NCBI GenBank assembly: GCA_951394045.1
Contig: OX595992.1
Location: 2,771,919 to 2,835,918, forward strand
Length of the DNA: 64,000 nucleotides
Reading direction: 5' to 3'
Origin: Nitzschia sp. DOCU1
Taxonomy: Eukaryota > Bacillariophyta > Bacillariophyceae > Bacillariales > Bacillariaceae
Shown piece after piece: positions 10,593 through 19,829 of this stretch (the stretch's first letter is position 1; each line of letters starts with the position of its first letter). The notes under the pieces are model-generated. The model saw only the letters and a list, made by a program, of their open reading frames with translations. It ran no database searches and was not told where the DNA came from. Made by a program: the position numbers and the translations under genes.

Positions 10593-11125
10593 TGCACTAC
10601 GTCGTTTGTAGGATCGAAATAGTTGTGAAAAAATTATGGCTAAGTTAAAAACTAGATGTATTTCTCATGCAAGTTGTCTCGTAGGCTCTCGTAGTTCTAG
10701 TAGAGTCGAGACCTTTGACATGCATCGACAACAATCCGAACAGGAGGTTGATGCATCTTGTAGTAGATTAGCTACGACGTTGTACTAGGGTTCTTTGGAC
10801 GTCGTCAGCTACTCTGGAATAAAGTATAGTCACCGCAATGTCATCGAGGTGCCAGATCTTAGGTGGCATTGACACTAGGATCTCATCGGCATTCGACCAG
10901 CAGGAGTCATGCGCGATGCCTGTGTCGTGCAACGTCACGTCGTCGGTGACGTCAATAGGTTATGGGCCTGTCCGAGGATGTCCGAGACCGGCCTAGCGTC
11001 CGCGTCCGCGCGCAACGCTTTCGTCATGCTACGTCATCACACATGATGTCGCACATGACTAAGTAGACTAATAATTTTGGACTACAATCATTCGAAGGAG
11101 TCGACGTGCAAAGCAGTGTACTGCA
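10593..11125 (-). repeat. 5' LTR of element B (533 bp)
   Basis: Second copy of the LTR, on the gag side, and so the one that would drive transcription. No differences from the 3' LTR were found by reading. CRE-like TGACGTCA lies at 10947-10954. Confidence 0.93.
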
Positions 11126-12140
11126 CTAGCAATTGGGACGCCATCAGAGGAATGGTTTGGTTCCCTTTATTCACTGACAGCAGATGCAGAGAAGAGGTTC
11201 AACGAATTCTGCACCTACATCGCAAGCTCCTTGCTTCACGAAATGATGGCTAGCGGACAAGGGTCGACTCGCTCAGCGACAATGACGCTTGAGCACTGGG
11301 TGGAAAAACACATATTGGTGGCATCGTTGTACTCTAGAGCCTGGAAATTTCTAGTATCCAATGATTTCGAAGGGTTGCGCCTTCGAATCTTCAATCATGT
11401 CTCCATGCCTGCCGCATGGCGAGATACCTCATCAAGAATTGGGCCGGTTGCTGTCATTGTGGCCCTTCTCGAGTTCTTGCAAGACGAATTGCACCGCTTT
11501 CTTGTTGTGAATATAATTCGTCCAGCTGAGGAATTGAAGACAGACAATCAAACAAAATATGACCAATTTGAGGCAAACAAATACGTTGGAAGCGCGATTG
11601 CTAAATGCCTTGCAAGGGTAAAAGACAACAAAAATCCTGAAGTTTCAACGTTGCTCCGGGCTATGCGAGTGCTAGGAAAAGAAGTGACCATAGAATACCT
11701 GAACAAGCACGTTTCTCCTCGTGACCGCTTTGCAAACAAGGGTGGGCTTTCATTTGTTGACCCACGATTTCTGGAATTTGGCAACAGTCTCCAGCAGGCA
11801 ATGTGCAATTATGACCTATTGGGACATCTTGCTCTCAACGGGCCAGCAGCGATCAAAATGTTCCTTTGCAGCAATTCTGGGTGATGAATCCATTCGTGCA
11901 CTGTTCAAGGCCACTGTGGCTGATTGTTGTCCTCTCTGCAATGATGAAGTCCGGACCAAAGTTTATGACATGGTGGTACTGAAATGCCTGAATGGCTTTA
12001 GTAATGCGGCATCGAACAAATACAAAGAGAACATAATGAAGCAACACTCTGCAGCACGGGACAAGTTGAAGTTCCGTCAGCGGTTCAAAGGCGAAGATAG
12101 TGATCCATCGCCAAAGGGGGCAGCACCTCCATCGGTATGA
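11126..12140 (+). pseudogene. P-element-like transposase, 3' part, with frameshift
   Basis: After the CTAG target duplication the coding frame of the 5' part resumes (GTPSEEWFGSLYSL...) and runs to a stop at 11882-11884. Coding then continues in the next frame (+1) from about 11850 to 12140 (ILGDESIRALFKATV ... KLKFRQRFKGED). One frameshift near 11840-11880 therefore damages the gene in addition to the two insertions. The segment is mostly helical and belongs to the long C-terminal part of the protein; no separate domain is recognised. No terminal inverted repeat of the original P-like element was found. Confidence 0.65.
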
Positions 12141-12949
12141 ATTATATCACAGTATAAGCTAAATGCAATTGAACAGACAGGCACAATGTTAGATTAGCGA
12201 CGAACAATAGATAGCATTTTTCAAATAACAAACAAAAGAACCAAACAGCAGCAGGTAGCCTACGTCTTGTGTTACATTGCTGCAAGATGGGACCACAAAA
12301 TGTGGTTGACAGTAGCAGAAATGAAAGGGTTGCTGCCATGGTCGGACGTGAAAATATGTTCAAATCACCGTGATGAGCCGACCGTCCCGGAAAATAGGGG
12401 GACTTGACACGCGGTTGTACGCGATGAGATTTTGCGTGCAAATCACCGCGTCCCCAGATAATTGAATGTACGAGAAAAAAGAGAGATGGGGACTTTACAC
12501 GTTGTTTTACGCGATGAGAGGTCGGAACGTGACCGATCATGGAGAGCTCGTATGGGCGAGTTGCATACCCCGTTCTAACGTTGCGAAAAACAATTGACCC
12601 CTGGTTTTATTTAATGACCCCCTCGGCCATACCCGAACTCCAATTGTGCCGCTCACAAGGGAATTTCATTTCTTCCGCGTCGGCGTTTTCTCCGTCCCGC
12701 ACGTTTTGTCGTCCGTCGTCCTTCCGTCGATCGTTTAGAAGTTTCCCGCCCAATAAAATCATGACCATGATGTGCGTCATCGACGACGACGCATCGAATC
12801 CATGCAGGTAGCCCATCAAAGACAAAGATCAGCCTCGCAGCTGCATCCGCAAAATCAGCATCCATTAGCAACCCCAACACTACTGTACCCGATGCAAACG
12901 CACATATCTTAATTGCGGTTTGTTACTATCGTATCGAGACAAGAGAAAC
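12141..12949. other. Intergenic, with degenerate direct repeats
   Basis: No gene seen. Between 12340 and 12540 two similar stretches occur: GGGGACTTGACACG near 12399 and GGGGACTTTACACG near 12487, each followed by GTACGCGATGAG or TTACGCGATGAG, with CAAATCACCG near 12360 and 12440. They may be decayed ends of the P-like element. The rest is the upstream region of clpP. Confidence 0.4.
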
Positions 12950-13705
12950 ATGGTCCTTTCATTGATTCTAACGTCCACTAAAAGCACGGTGGGGGGCAGC
13001 ACCAGGCGCCTTCCATCCCAGTGGGGTCTGCGGATGATGACGCCAAGATCGAGCACTGCGGCGACGGCTGTTAGTCGCAGAGATCTTTCCTACACGATCC
13101 CAATCGTCTTGGAACGTGGTGCCATGGGAGAGCGTAGTTTTGACATCTACTCTCGTCTCTTGAGAGAACGAATCGTTTGTGTGCACGGCGAAGTAACCGA
13201 TCAAATGGCCAGCGTCGTGACTGCCCAGTTGTTATTTTTGGAGGCCGAAGCTCCTCAAAAGCCGCTCTACATGTACATTAACAGTCCCGGTGGCTCCGTC
13301 ACGGCAGGTCTAGCCATGTACGATACTATGCAATACATTCAACCACAAGTTCACACCATCGCCATGGGTCAGGCAGCGAGTATGGGTAGTTTGTTATTGG
13401 CGGGTGGATCGGCAGGATGTCGCATGGCACTTCCCAATGCTAGAATCATGTTACATCAACCCTCCGGTGGAGCTCAAGGCATGGCGTCGGATATTCAAAT
13501 TCGAGCTCAAGAAATTTTGCGATTGAGAAGTCGGCTCAATAGTTTGTACGTTCATCATACAGGCCGAACGTTGGATCAGATTGAAACGGTCATGGATCGA
13601 GATACTTGGATGGATACGACACAAGCGGAAGAATTTGGTATCATTGACAAGATTTTGCATCATCGAGAAGTACCACCGCCACGTAAAGAAGGAGAAAAGA
13701 AATAG
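12950..13705 (+). CDS. clpP: ATP-dependent Clp protease proteolytic subunit, organellar
   Basis: 251 residues; the ATG at 12950 is the first ATG in frame. ClpP is the serine peptidase barrel that, with a ClpX/ClpC-type ATPase, degrades unfolded proteins. Residues ~48-238 are the conserved domain. The triad is visible: Ser144 in GQAASMGS, His169 in MLHQPSGG, Asp218 in DRDTWM; the oxyanion loop is NSPGGSV. The first ~45 residues are Ser/Thr/Arg-rich with few acids, fitting a mitochondrial presequence, although a plastid address cannot be excluded. The frame is intact and without introns. Being nuclear, this is not the plastid-encoded copy. Confidence 0.93.
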   Translation: MVLSLILTSTKSTVGGSTRRLPSQWGLRMMTPRSSTAATAVSRRDLSYTIPIVLERGAMGERSFDIYSRLLRERIVCVHGEVTDQMASVVTAQLLFLEAEAPQKPLYMYINSPGGSVTAGLAMYDTMQYIQPQVHTIAMGQAASMGSLLLAGGSAGCRMALPNARIMLHQPSGGAQGMASDIQIRAQEILRLRSRLNSLYVHHTGRTLDQIETVMDRDTWMDTTQAEEFGIIDKILHHREVPPPRKEGEKK

Positions 13706-14111
13706 AAACAGCGGCGGGACTAGCGCGAACAAGTATTGTGTGAAATCTCCGTTTCACCATTGTCGGTTGACTTGTAACCATACTTTTGAAATGAGTAAGA
13801 GCCCAATAAGCGAATTATATTGGTAACGTTTGTACTATTCCAGTAGCATTAGTCCTAGCCTGGACGAGCTTGAACAAGTTCTTGTGTCGAACCCTCGGTT
13901 ACACCGTAGTTGATTGACTGTTGACCATACTACTAGAGAGAAAAGAGCAGTAGCCGAGTAAGCGAATTCTATCAATAGAGACTATACTATTCGAGTAGCT
14001 TTATTCCTGTCGATACCGTCGCAATCGCTAGGCTTTATCCTGGTTTATCGATGCCACGGACCCGATCAAGTCTTGGACCTCATTGCAACGCATCACACTA
14101 CTCGTCATTTA
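13706..14111. repeat. Intergenic, diverged tandem duplication
   Basis: Roughly 13765-13860 and 13905-14015 resemble each other in order: TTGAC...CCATACT, then TAAGCGAATT, then ACTATTC-AGTAGC-TTA-TCCT. This is an old duplication of ~100 bp between the convergent 3' ends of clpP and the lipid kinase gene. No coding sense was found. Confidence 0.5.
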
Positions 14112-15929
14112 TTATTGCTGTTTGCTTTCTTGTTCCACAATTAATCGTGGTGGTAACAAGGTCACAAATCGAATGGGCTTGAGCTGGTCAGGAATCATGG
14201 CAAATTCGACTTGAGATGTCGTTCCAATAAAATCACCCGAATGTTGGACGGGATAGCCTCCACTCAGCAGTTTCAGCGAGAATTGATCGCCCATGTAATC
14301 CAAACATCCAAACGTGTCATCACGAGTATCTCGGTAGCTTCCGGCAAATATGCGTGGAATATTGAGAGTGCCTCGGAGAGGATGAATGCGACCAATCCGA
14401 ACTTGCATTCCCTTGGGGGACATGCGTGCAAAGGGAAACAATCGCAATCCGCCTCCATAAAAGGGAGCCGATCCGACAGCGACAATACCCGCTTGACCAC
14501 GATACAAGAGTGTGGACGAATTCTTGTCATTGTTGCTCACGGGTGAGGATGTTATACTTCGAACGACATCTCCTCGACGATGATCAATCCATACGGTCGA
14601 CTCTGGACTTTGAGTAGTCAATTCGACTTGAATCAAATGCTTTTGATGGGACAAACATTGTGGTAGTGTGCGTGTAAACAAGGCCACGGTATATCCCAGG
14701 ACACTTGACAAACTCTCTTTCCAAAATGGCTTGGTAGAAGTCCATTCTTGTAAATTTTTAAAATCTTGAAGCATGAGAGAGTCAAAACCGACGCCGGCAA
14801 AGAAACAAAGAGCACGAGATTGTTCTTGTTTAGATTCAGATGATAATGTTGTCGTGGTTGTTACTTGAAGAAGTGGTACTTCTACAATATCAATATTGTC
14901 TTGTGGTGGTTGTGGACTGTCGGTGGATGCGGCGGCGACTTGCAACAATTGTTCCAATGTTTCTTCCAAGACGTTTCGTTTCCTTAGAGCCTTGAGCATG
15001 CGTTTCCATCGACTTCCTGTTCGTGGGGGTCGACATCCCACGACAGATCCCAAGGCATTGCCCGTTCCCATGGCAATATATCCCACCAAAGGGAATTGGA
15101 CAGGAGCATTATGGCTCGTAGTTGTGGTGTCGTTGGTGGCGGCCCCGTCGTCACTCTCGGGATGATGGCCATTGGCAAGACTTTGTTCCTGTACTTGCTC
15201 TTGATGAGCTTCCCATAATAATTGAAGTAGTGTCGTCAGTGTCCCATCTCCACCCATGGGAATGACCATGTTGCTGGACGACGACGATGCTGTAGAAGAT
15301 ACAATTTGTCGGGCCGCCGCTCGAGCCTCCTCCAAAGTCGATGTCGTATGAATGCGAATCTTTGCCTCTGAATACTTGGCAGCGGCAACACGATGGACTA
15401 ATTCCACAACTTTGTTTGTGATTCCTTTGGCATTGGTGTTCAACACAATGTCCACCGTAGGCACTGCTGACGGCCGATCGTCGTTCGTCGGCTTTACAAA
15501 AGTTTCGGAAGAAGAAACTGTCGATTCAGACGACGACACAATGGTGGAATCGTCTTGCTCATCAAGACTTGTCGTCGTCGTTGTGAACGATCGTGTGTTG
15601 TTGTTTTGCGTCATGACAAAGGGCGATGATGACGACGAAGGACTCATTCTCAAAGACAAACGATCAAAGCTCTTCATTTCTTGTTTGCTGTGAATCATCC
15701 TTAACGTTCCCCTGGAGTCCGCCGTTGCTGCTGGACACGACGGCGACGATGATGAGGATCGACAAAGACTAGTAACTCCAGCAGGGGAAACCAAGGAAAA
15801 GCCCATGATCACTGTAGGATAACCCACCATGACGGCCATTATCACTAAGAATCCATAAAGCGGTCGTTTGGAAGTCGTCGCAGCCGAATGGCGGCCACGA
15901 GAGTTTTGCTGGGTCGTCAAATTCATCAT
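14112..15929 (-). CDS. Diacylglycerol/sphingosine kinase-like lipid kinase
   Basis: 605 residues from the first ATG at 15929. Family role: phosphorylation of a lipid hydroxyl (diacylglycerol, sphingoid base or similar) with ATP. The catalytic DAGK domain begins near residue 158 (VDIVLNTNAKG). The glycine-rich nucleotide loop is GGDGTLTTLL (226-235), followed by MGTGNALG (287-294). The C-terminal half has the sandwich domain motifs FFAGVGFDSLM and IVAVGSAPFYGGGLRLFPFA. The N-terminus has a hydrophobic stretch (25-48) ending in MGFSLVSP, which could be an ER or plastid signal, followed by ~110 Ser/Thr-rich residues. Single exon, intact. The lipid substrate cannot be deduced. Confidence 0.8.
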   Translation of the reverse strand: MMNLTTQQNSRGRHSAATTSKRPLYGFLVIMAVMVGYPTVIMGFSLVSPAGVTSLCRSSSSSPSCPAATADSRGTLRMIHSKQEMKSFDRLSLRMSPSSSSSPFVMTQNNNTRSFTTTTTSLDEQDDSTIVSSSESTVSSSETFVKPTNDDRPSAVPTVDIVLNTNAKGITNKVVELVHRVAAAKYSEAKIRIHTTSTLEEARAAARQIVSSTASSSSSNMVIPMGGDGTLTTLLQLLWEAHQEQVQEQSLANGHHPESDDGAATNDTTTTSHNAPVQFPLVGYIAMGTGNALGSVVGCRPPRTGSRWKRMLKALRKRNVLEETLEQLLQVAAASTDSPQPPQDNIDIVEVPLLQVTTTTTLSSESKQEQSRALCFFAGVGFDSLMLQDFKNLQEWTSTKPFWKESLSSVLGYTVALFTRTLPQCLSHQKHLIQVELTTQSPESTVWIDHRRGDVVRSITSSPVSNNDKNSSTLLYRGQAGIVAVGSAPFYGGGLRLFPFARMSPKGMQVRIGRIHPLRGTLNIPRIFAGSYRDTRDDTFGCLDYMGDQFSLKLLSGGYPVQHSGDFIGTTSQVEFAMIPDQLKPIRFVTLLPPRLIVEQESKQQ

Positions 15930-16854
15930 TGGAGTATATCAAAAGAATAGTGTAGAGAGTTAGCGTGGAGCCGGGATGAGGATCAGGATAATGCCTACGA
16001 TAAGAATAGCCCCTTGCAGATTCAATCGTAAAAATGGTTTCTCATTTTGTGTGTGTGCATGATGGGTGGCTATCCGCAAAAGCGCGTCATCGTCAAAAGA
16101 TATGTGTGTGTGCGCTATCATTGGCCAACGAGTGCCACGTGGAGAAGATGCGCGCAATGACTCCCTTCGCCGGCCGGCCGTAATCCATTCGAATCGGTCG
16201 ATCGGAGATCTTCGCCAAAATAAGGCGAGGAGGAGGGCTTCTCTCCCACCCCACACATTTCACCTCCTCTCTTTTGACTTTGCCGATGACTATCGTCTAC
16301 ACAAACAAACTCGCTTGTCCAAGACAATGCCTCGACACTGACACCATTCTGTAAGGAAGAAAAAGGAGATGCAATTGTGCTTCTTCTACGATTGCCCTGG
16401 CGGACATGATTTGTGGTGCCCACCGCCGTATCCATGGTTGCGCTCAGGCTTGACACTAGCTCCGCTTCTGCAAAGCATGGGGCGAACTAGGTAGGACTAG
16501 AGAACGAGAGCTGGTGTTGAAAATACAACAACAAAATGCCTGAAAGCAAACTTGTCGGACTTAAAACGACGGCATTCGTATGGTCCATGAAGGCTCAACG
16601 GAATGATCTCAATTTGTTGGAACATTTTGGACTTTTATAATTAGTCGGCGTCTTCGTTTTTCTGCTTCGCGACGGACAAGGGATCGAAACTGATAATGGA
16701 GTCCTCTACTATTATCGGGATGGGCCGTACTACTGCTAAAAAGAGGAGTACTACAGGCATTCTAATATGCCACTATTTGGCTTCGAGCGACTTACCGACA
16801 GTAGAACTTGTATGGCGCCGTCAAAGGATCATCCCATTCACCAAGAAGAATAGT
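15930..16854. other. Intergenic, no gene seen
   Basis: Upstream region of the lipid kinase gene and unassigned sequence up to the cyclase remnant. Short GTGTGTG runs occur near 16050 and 16105. Small open frames here show no recognisable protein pattern. Confidence 0.4.
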
Positions 16855-17671
16855 TTGACAAGGAAGTTTGGAAGAAGGATTCGGTAGAGTCCTTGAGATC
16901 ATTGACCACGTACGCAACCTCAAGTTTGTCAACCTATGCAACCTGGAAAGTTGGTTCGATCTGAATGATAGCAATGATGACTTTCACAATGATCCCTCGG
17001 ATGCCGGCATTGTATATCCAGTCTTTGGCAACTCTGATCGTCGAACGAACATTGTTGGGAACATGATCAAAGTCGTCTATTGGGCAGACCCGTTCCGGGA
17101 TATTCTACCACCAGAAAGTCCACAGGAAATGATGGCAGTCTGGGAGAGCCCGTGTGGGCACGTCTTTACGTTTGAGCTGAGCGAACCATTGGCACAAAGG
17201 CAATCACGCCGCGATGAGGATAGATCTTGTTGGACCGATTGCTCCATCGAATCCGCAAGGCAGCTTGAATGGAATCTCTCCAGGTCGACGACCAATTTTG
17301 CTACTCCACTCTGTCCCTCTACCCGACAACACAATGGAAGAAAGAGTACACTAGCATCCACCCGCTCGTCTTCGCCTTTATGGTCGTGTCCGTCTTTCTC
17401 TTCATCTCGACGCTCTTTGGCCTCTTTTGACTGGCTGACAAAGCGACAACAACAGAAAGTTCTTTTGACCGCGCAAAATGCCATTGTAAGGTCTCTGTTT
17501 CTCGGAATATTCAGGAGAAATAATGGCCCAAATCGACGTCGAGACCAGTAACTTCCTTGGCAAGGCTGGACTTAAAATTACCTGTCCCCCGCCAGGAATC
17601 CTTCCAAGGGCGATGTCGATGCCGCGATTGGAACCGAAAGCAAACCAATCGCCGATCTATTTCCCGAAACA
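16855..17671 (+). pseudogene. Receptor guanylate/adenylate cyclase-PDE remnant, N-terminal part
   Basis: Translations in shifting frames follow the ectodomain, membrane segment and linker of diatom receptor cyclases: IVYPVFGNSDRR, KVVYWADPFRDILPPESPQ, CGHVFTFELSEP, then STLSLYPTTQWKKEYTSIHP, the membrane helix FAFMVVSVFLFISTLFGLF, DWLTKRQQQKVLLTAQN, IVRSLF and KPIADLFPET (ending 17671), where the cyclase catalytic domain would start. At least three frameshifts are needed and the signal stops there. No start codon or N-terminal helix is seen. An intact gene would make cGMP or cAMP in response to an outside signal. Confidence 0.75.
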
Positions 17672-19369
17672 TCTGATCGTTGTATGCATCAAAGCCCCAC
17701 TTTTCCTGTTTTCTCATACGATCGTTTCCTGCTTGTAATAGATTCACAGCGTGAAGTTCGGCGCTTGAAAACCATCTCAGGTCTTTCTATTGCTCGGTTC
17801 GATAGACCACGAATTCGATTGCATTGCAAAACCAGGCATACCCCCCCCCCACGTAGCCAGCTCAAATTTTATGAAGAAAAAAGGGGGGAAAAGAAGGAAA
17901 AGAAATCGAAACCAAACGACCGCCTTTAAATGAGCATAAATACTACCAAACAATGTATTTTAACGACAAATATTGCTAGGCAAAAAATGGCTTGCCAACT
18001 TGCGCCCATTTCGGCGTGCCACCACACAGTATGAGTGCGGATCTTTCGGCCACAAAAACACAATGACGGCGTCGACGATTGCAAGAGCTGTAGTAAGTAT
18101 TTGTTACCGCCGTTTGTTGCAGTCGCTCAACCACTCATCGAAGCCTATTTGAGCCGCTTCTCTGGATATTGGAGCTCGTTTCGGCGGAGATCGGTTCTAA
18201 TTACTCGAGGAAAGGATTTGACATAAATTCCTCGCAGGCCAACGAGGCTGCTGACGCGGCTATCATTCGGTAGAGGACGATTCAGAAGGAACAAACCAGG
18301 TAAGTTATCATTCATGTTATTATAGAGACGTCTATTGTTTTGGATCTTTTGTAAAGCTCTCATTCGTGACGCTAACGCCGCCTTTATTTGTATTGCATCT
18401 TTGTCTTTTGGCTCCTCTTATCATCCTCAGATGCCCTTACGAGGCCGCCTCGGGTTTTCCAATGGATTGCAAGGACACTTGAGATGATGGCAAGGCATTG
18501 GACTCTACAATCAACCATCTTGGTGGTACCGTCGTCGGCTCTTAGCGGGATGCTCTGGAAAGTCTACGACCGTGTCGTTCGAGGATGGTCAATTTTCGAA
18601 AAAAATGTTCTTCAATCATTCCGGCGGGGTTCCTAGGGTGGTGGTAGTCTTCCACTACTCCTATGTCGCGAGTACTACAAGTGGTTTGAAGAATACATCC
18701 CGCTTTTCATGTAGAACGACTATTGGGGCAGTCAGAGAGGTTGGGATGAGTGAACAACAAAAACAACTTTGAGAACCCAATAGAGGACAAATTATAATCA
18801 AATAGTTATTTTTTGTAGACCTCTAAACGTAGGAACGTCTTAGAATGGGAATAGCATGACGAAGTGTGATGTGATATCGATTTTGATCGTATCATACAGT
18901 GCACTTATCACACGACAATCACTAATATTACGAGATTACTAAGTAGCCGAGATTGATTGCTACGCACTTATAAACCTGACAGCGCCGGGCTATGGTAGTG
19001 AACTATTTATCCTCCAAATCTCAACACCGTAGTCATTCTATAGCTAAATCTAGTTGCGAAATGCTCAACCCGCCTCTTTTAGGCTGTTTTGGAAGCTTTT
19101 CGCGCGATGTTTCGTGTTAAGAGTTTTTGGATTTGCGGCATTTCTTGTGGCTAAACGAGGCAGGTTTTGGTAATATATTTTTTAATTTCGCACTTCCGGC
19201 CCCTTTGTGTCAATAGACTATCAGTTTATTCCTTTACACTATCATTTTATTCCTATACACTATCATTTTATTCCAAAAATAACACGAAAAATGGGCTCTT
19301 TTGGACGGAAACAGCGTAGTTCTGTCAGAACCCTATCAAGTGCTGGCTACGTGGCCGACGGTTGGCCCA
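17672..19369. other. Unassigned stretch inside the broken cyclase gene
   Basis: About 1.7 kb where intact family members would need only some 180 bp. No coding pattern, LTR or inverted repeat is recognised. A C-homopolymer lies near 17842. Around 19220-19275 three copies of TATCA[TG]TTTATTCC sit about 21 bp apart. It may be an unrecognised insertion. Confidence 0.4.
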
Positions 19370-19500
19370 AAACCAAGAAGAGTCTTCAAAGTCGAAGTGG
19401 TTGATGGTTGGGGACTTTTATGCGTCCGTGCATGGTCTTCCCGACCCACGTCGAACCGATTCTCTTCGTTCCGGTCCCTTTGGGGTGGCTTATGATTTGC
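19370..19500 (+). pseudogene. Cyclase catalytic domain fragment
   Basis: RRVFKVE, followed after a small out-of-frame insertion by GDFYASVHGLPDPRRTDSL (from 19413), matches the class III cyclase segment 'KVETVGDCYVAVxGLPDPR'. It lies in the correct order and orientation between the N-terminal remnant and the phosphodiesterase remnant. The metal-binding segment upstream of it (FADIxGFT) is not found. Confidence 0.65.
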
Positions 19501-19829
19501 AACCCGAGGCTTATTACTAGCCTTCTACACAATCCTGGTAATCTACCAGGATAGATGCAAAGGAAAAAAGCTTCTCCGAATAACCCAGTTTACCCCCCCA
19601 AAATATGGGCCCAAGTTTGAGGCGAGCCCTGCTCAGCCTTATGCGGTCGTGTGAAATTTAGCATTTAAGCTCGCGTATGAAGTCAATAGTATCTACCTAC
19701 CGGTATTTACCAGGTACGCTTGAAGGAAACACAAATTCGTGTAAGATCGAACGTAGCCACGAAGCTCACATTTTGAAAGAGATCCTTCCATACCAGGGAC
19801 GCGATTTGCATCCATAATCAAACACCACA

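Larger units (their letters stand above)
5346..11125 (-). mobile_element. Ty3/gypsy LTR retrotransposon B, complete
   Basis: 5780 bp on the - strand: 5' LTR 10593-11125, gag, pol, polypurine tract (GGGGGCGGG as the reverse complement of 5879-5887), 3' LTR 5346-5878. The two 533-bp LTRs look identical by eye, so insertion is recent. The element is flanked by CTAG at 5342-5345 and 11126-11129, a 4-bp target duplication. Removing the element and one CTAG leaves the P-like transposase in one frame, which confirms the boundaries. Pol is interrupted by a tandem duplication at 7675-7773, so this copy probably cannot make full-length Pol. Confidence 0.93.
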
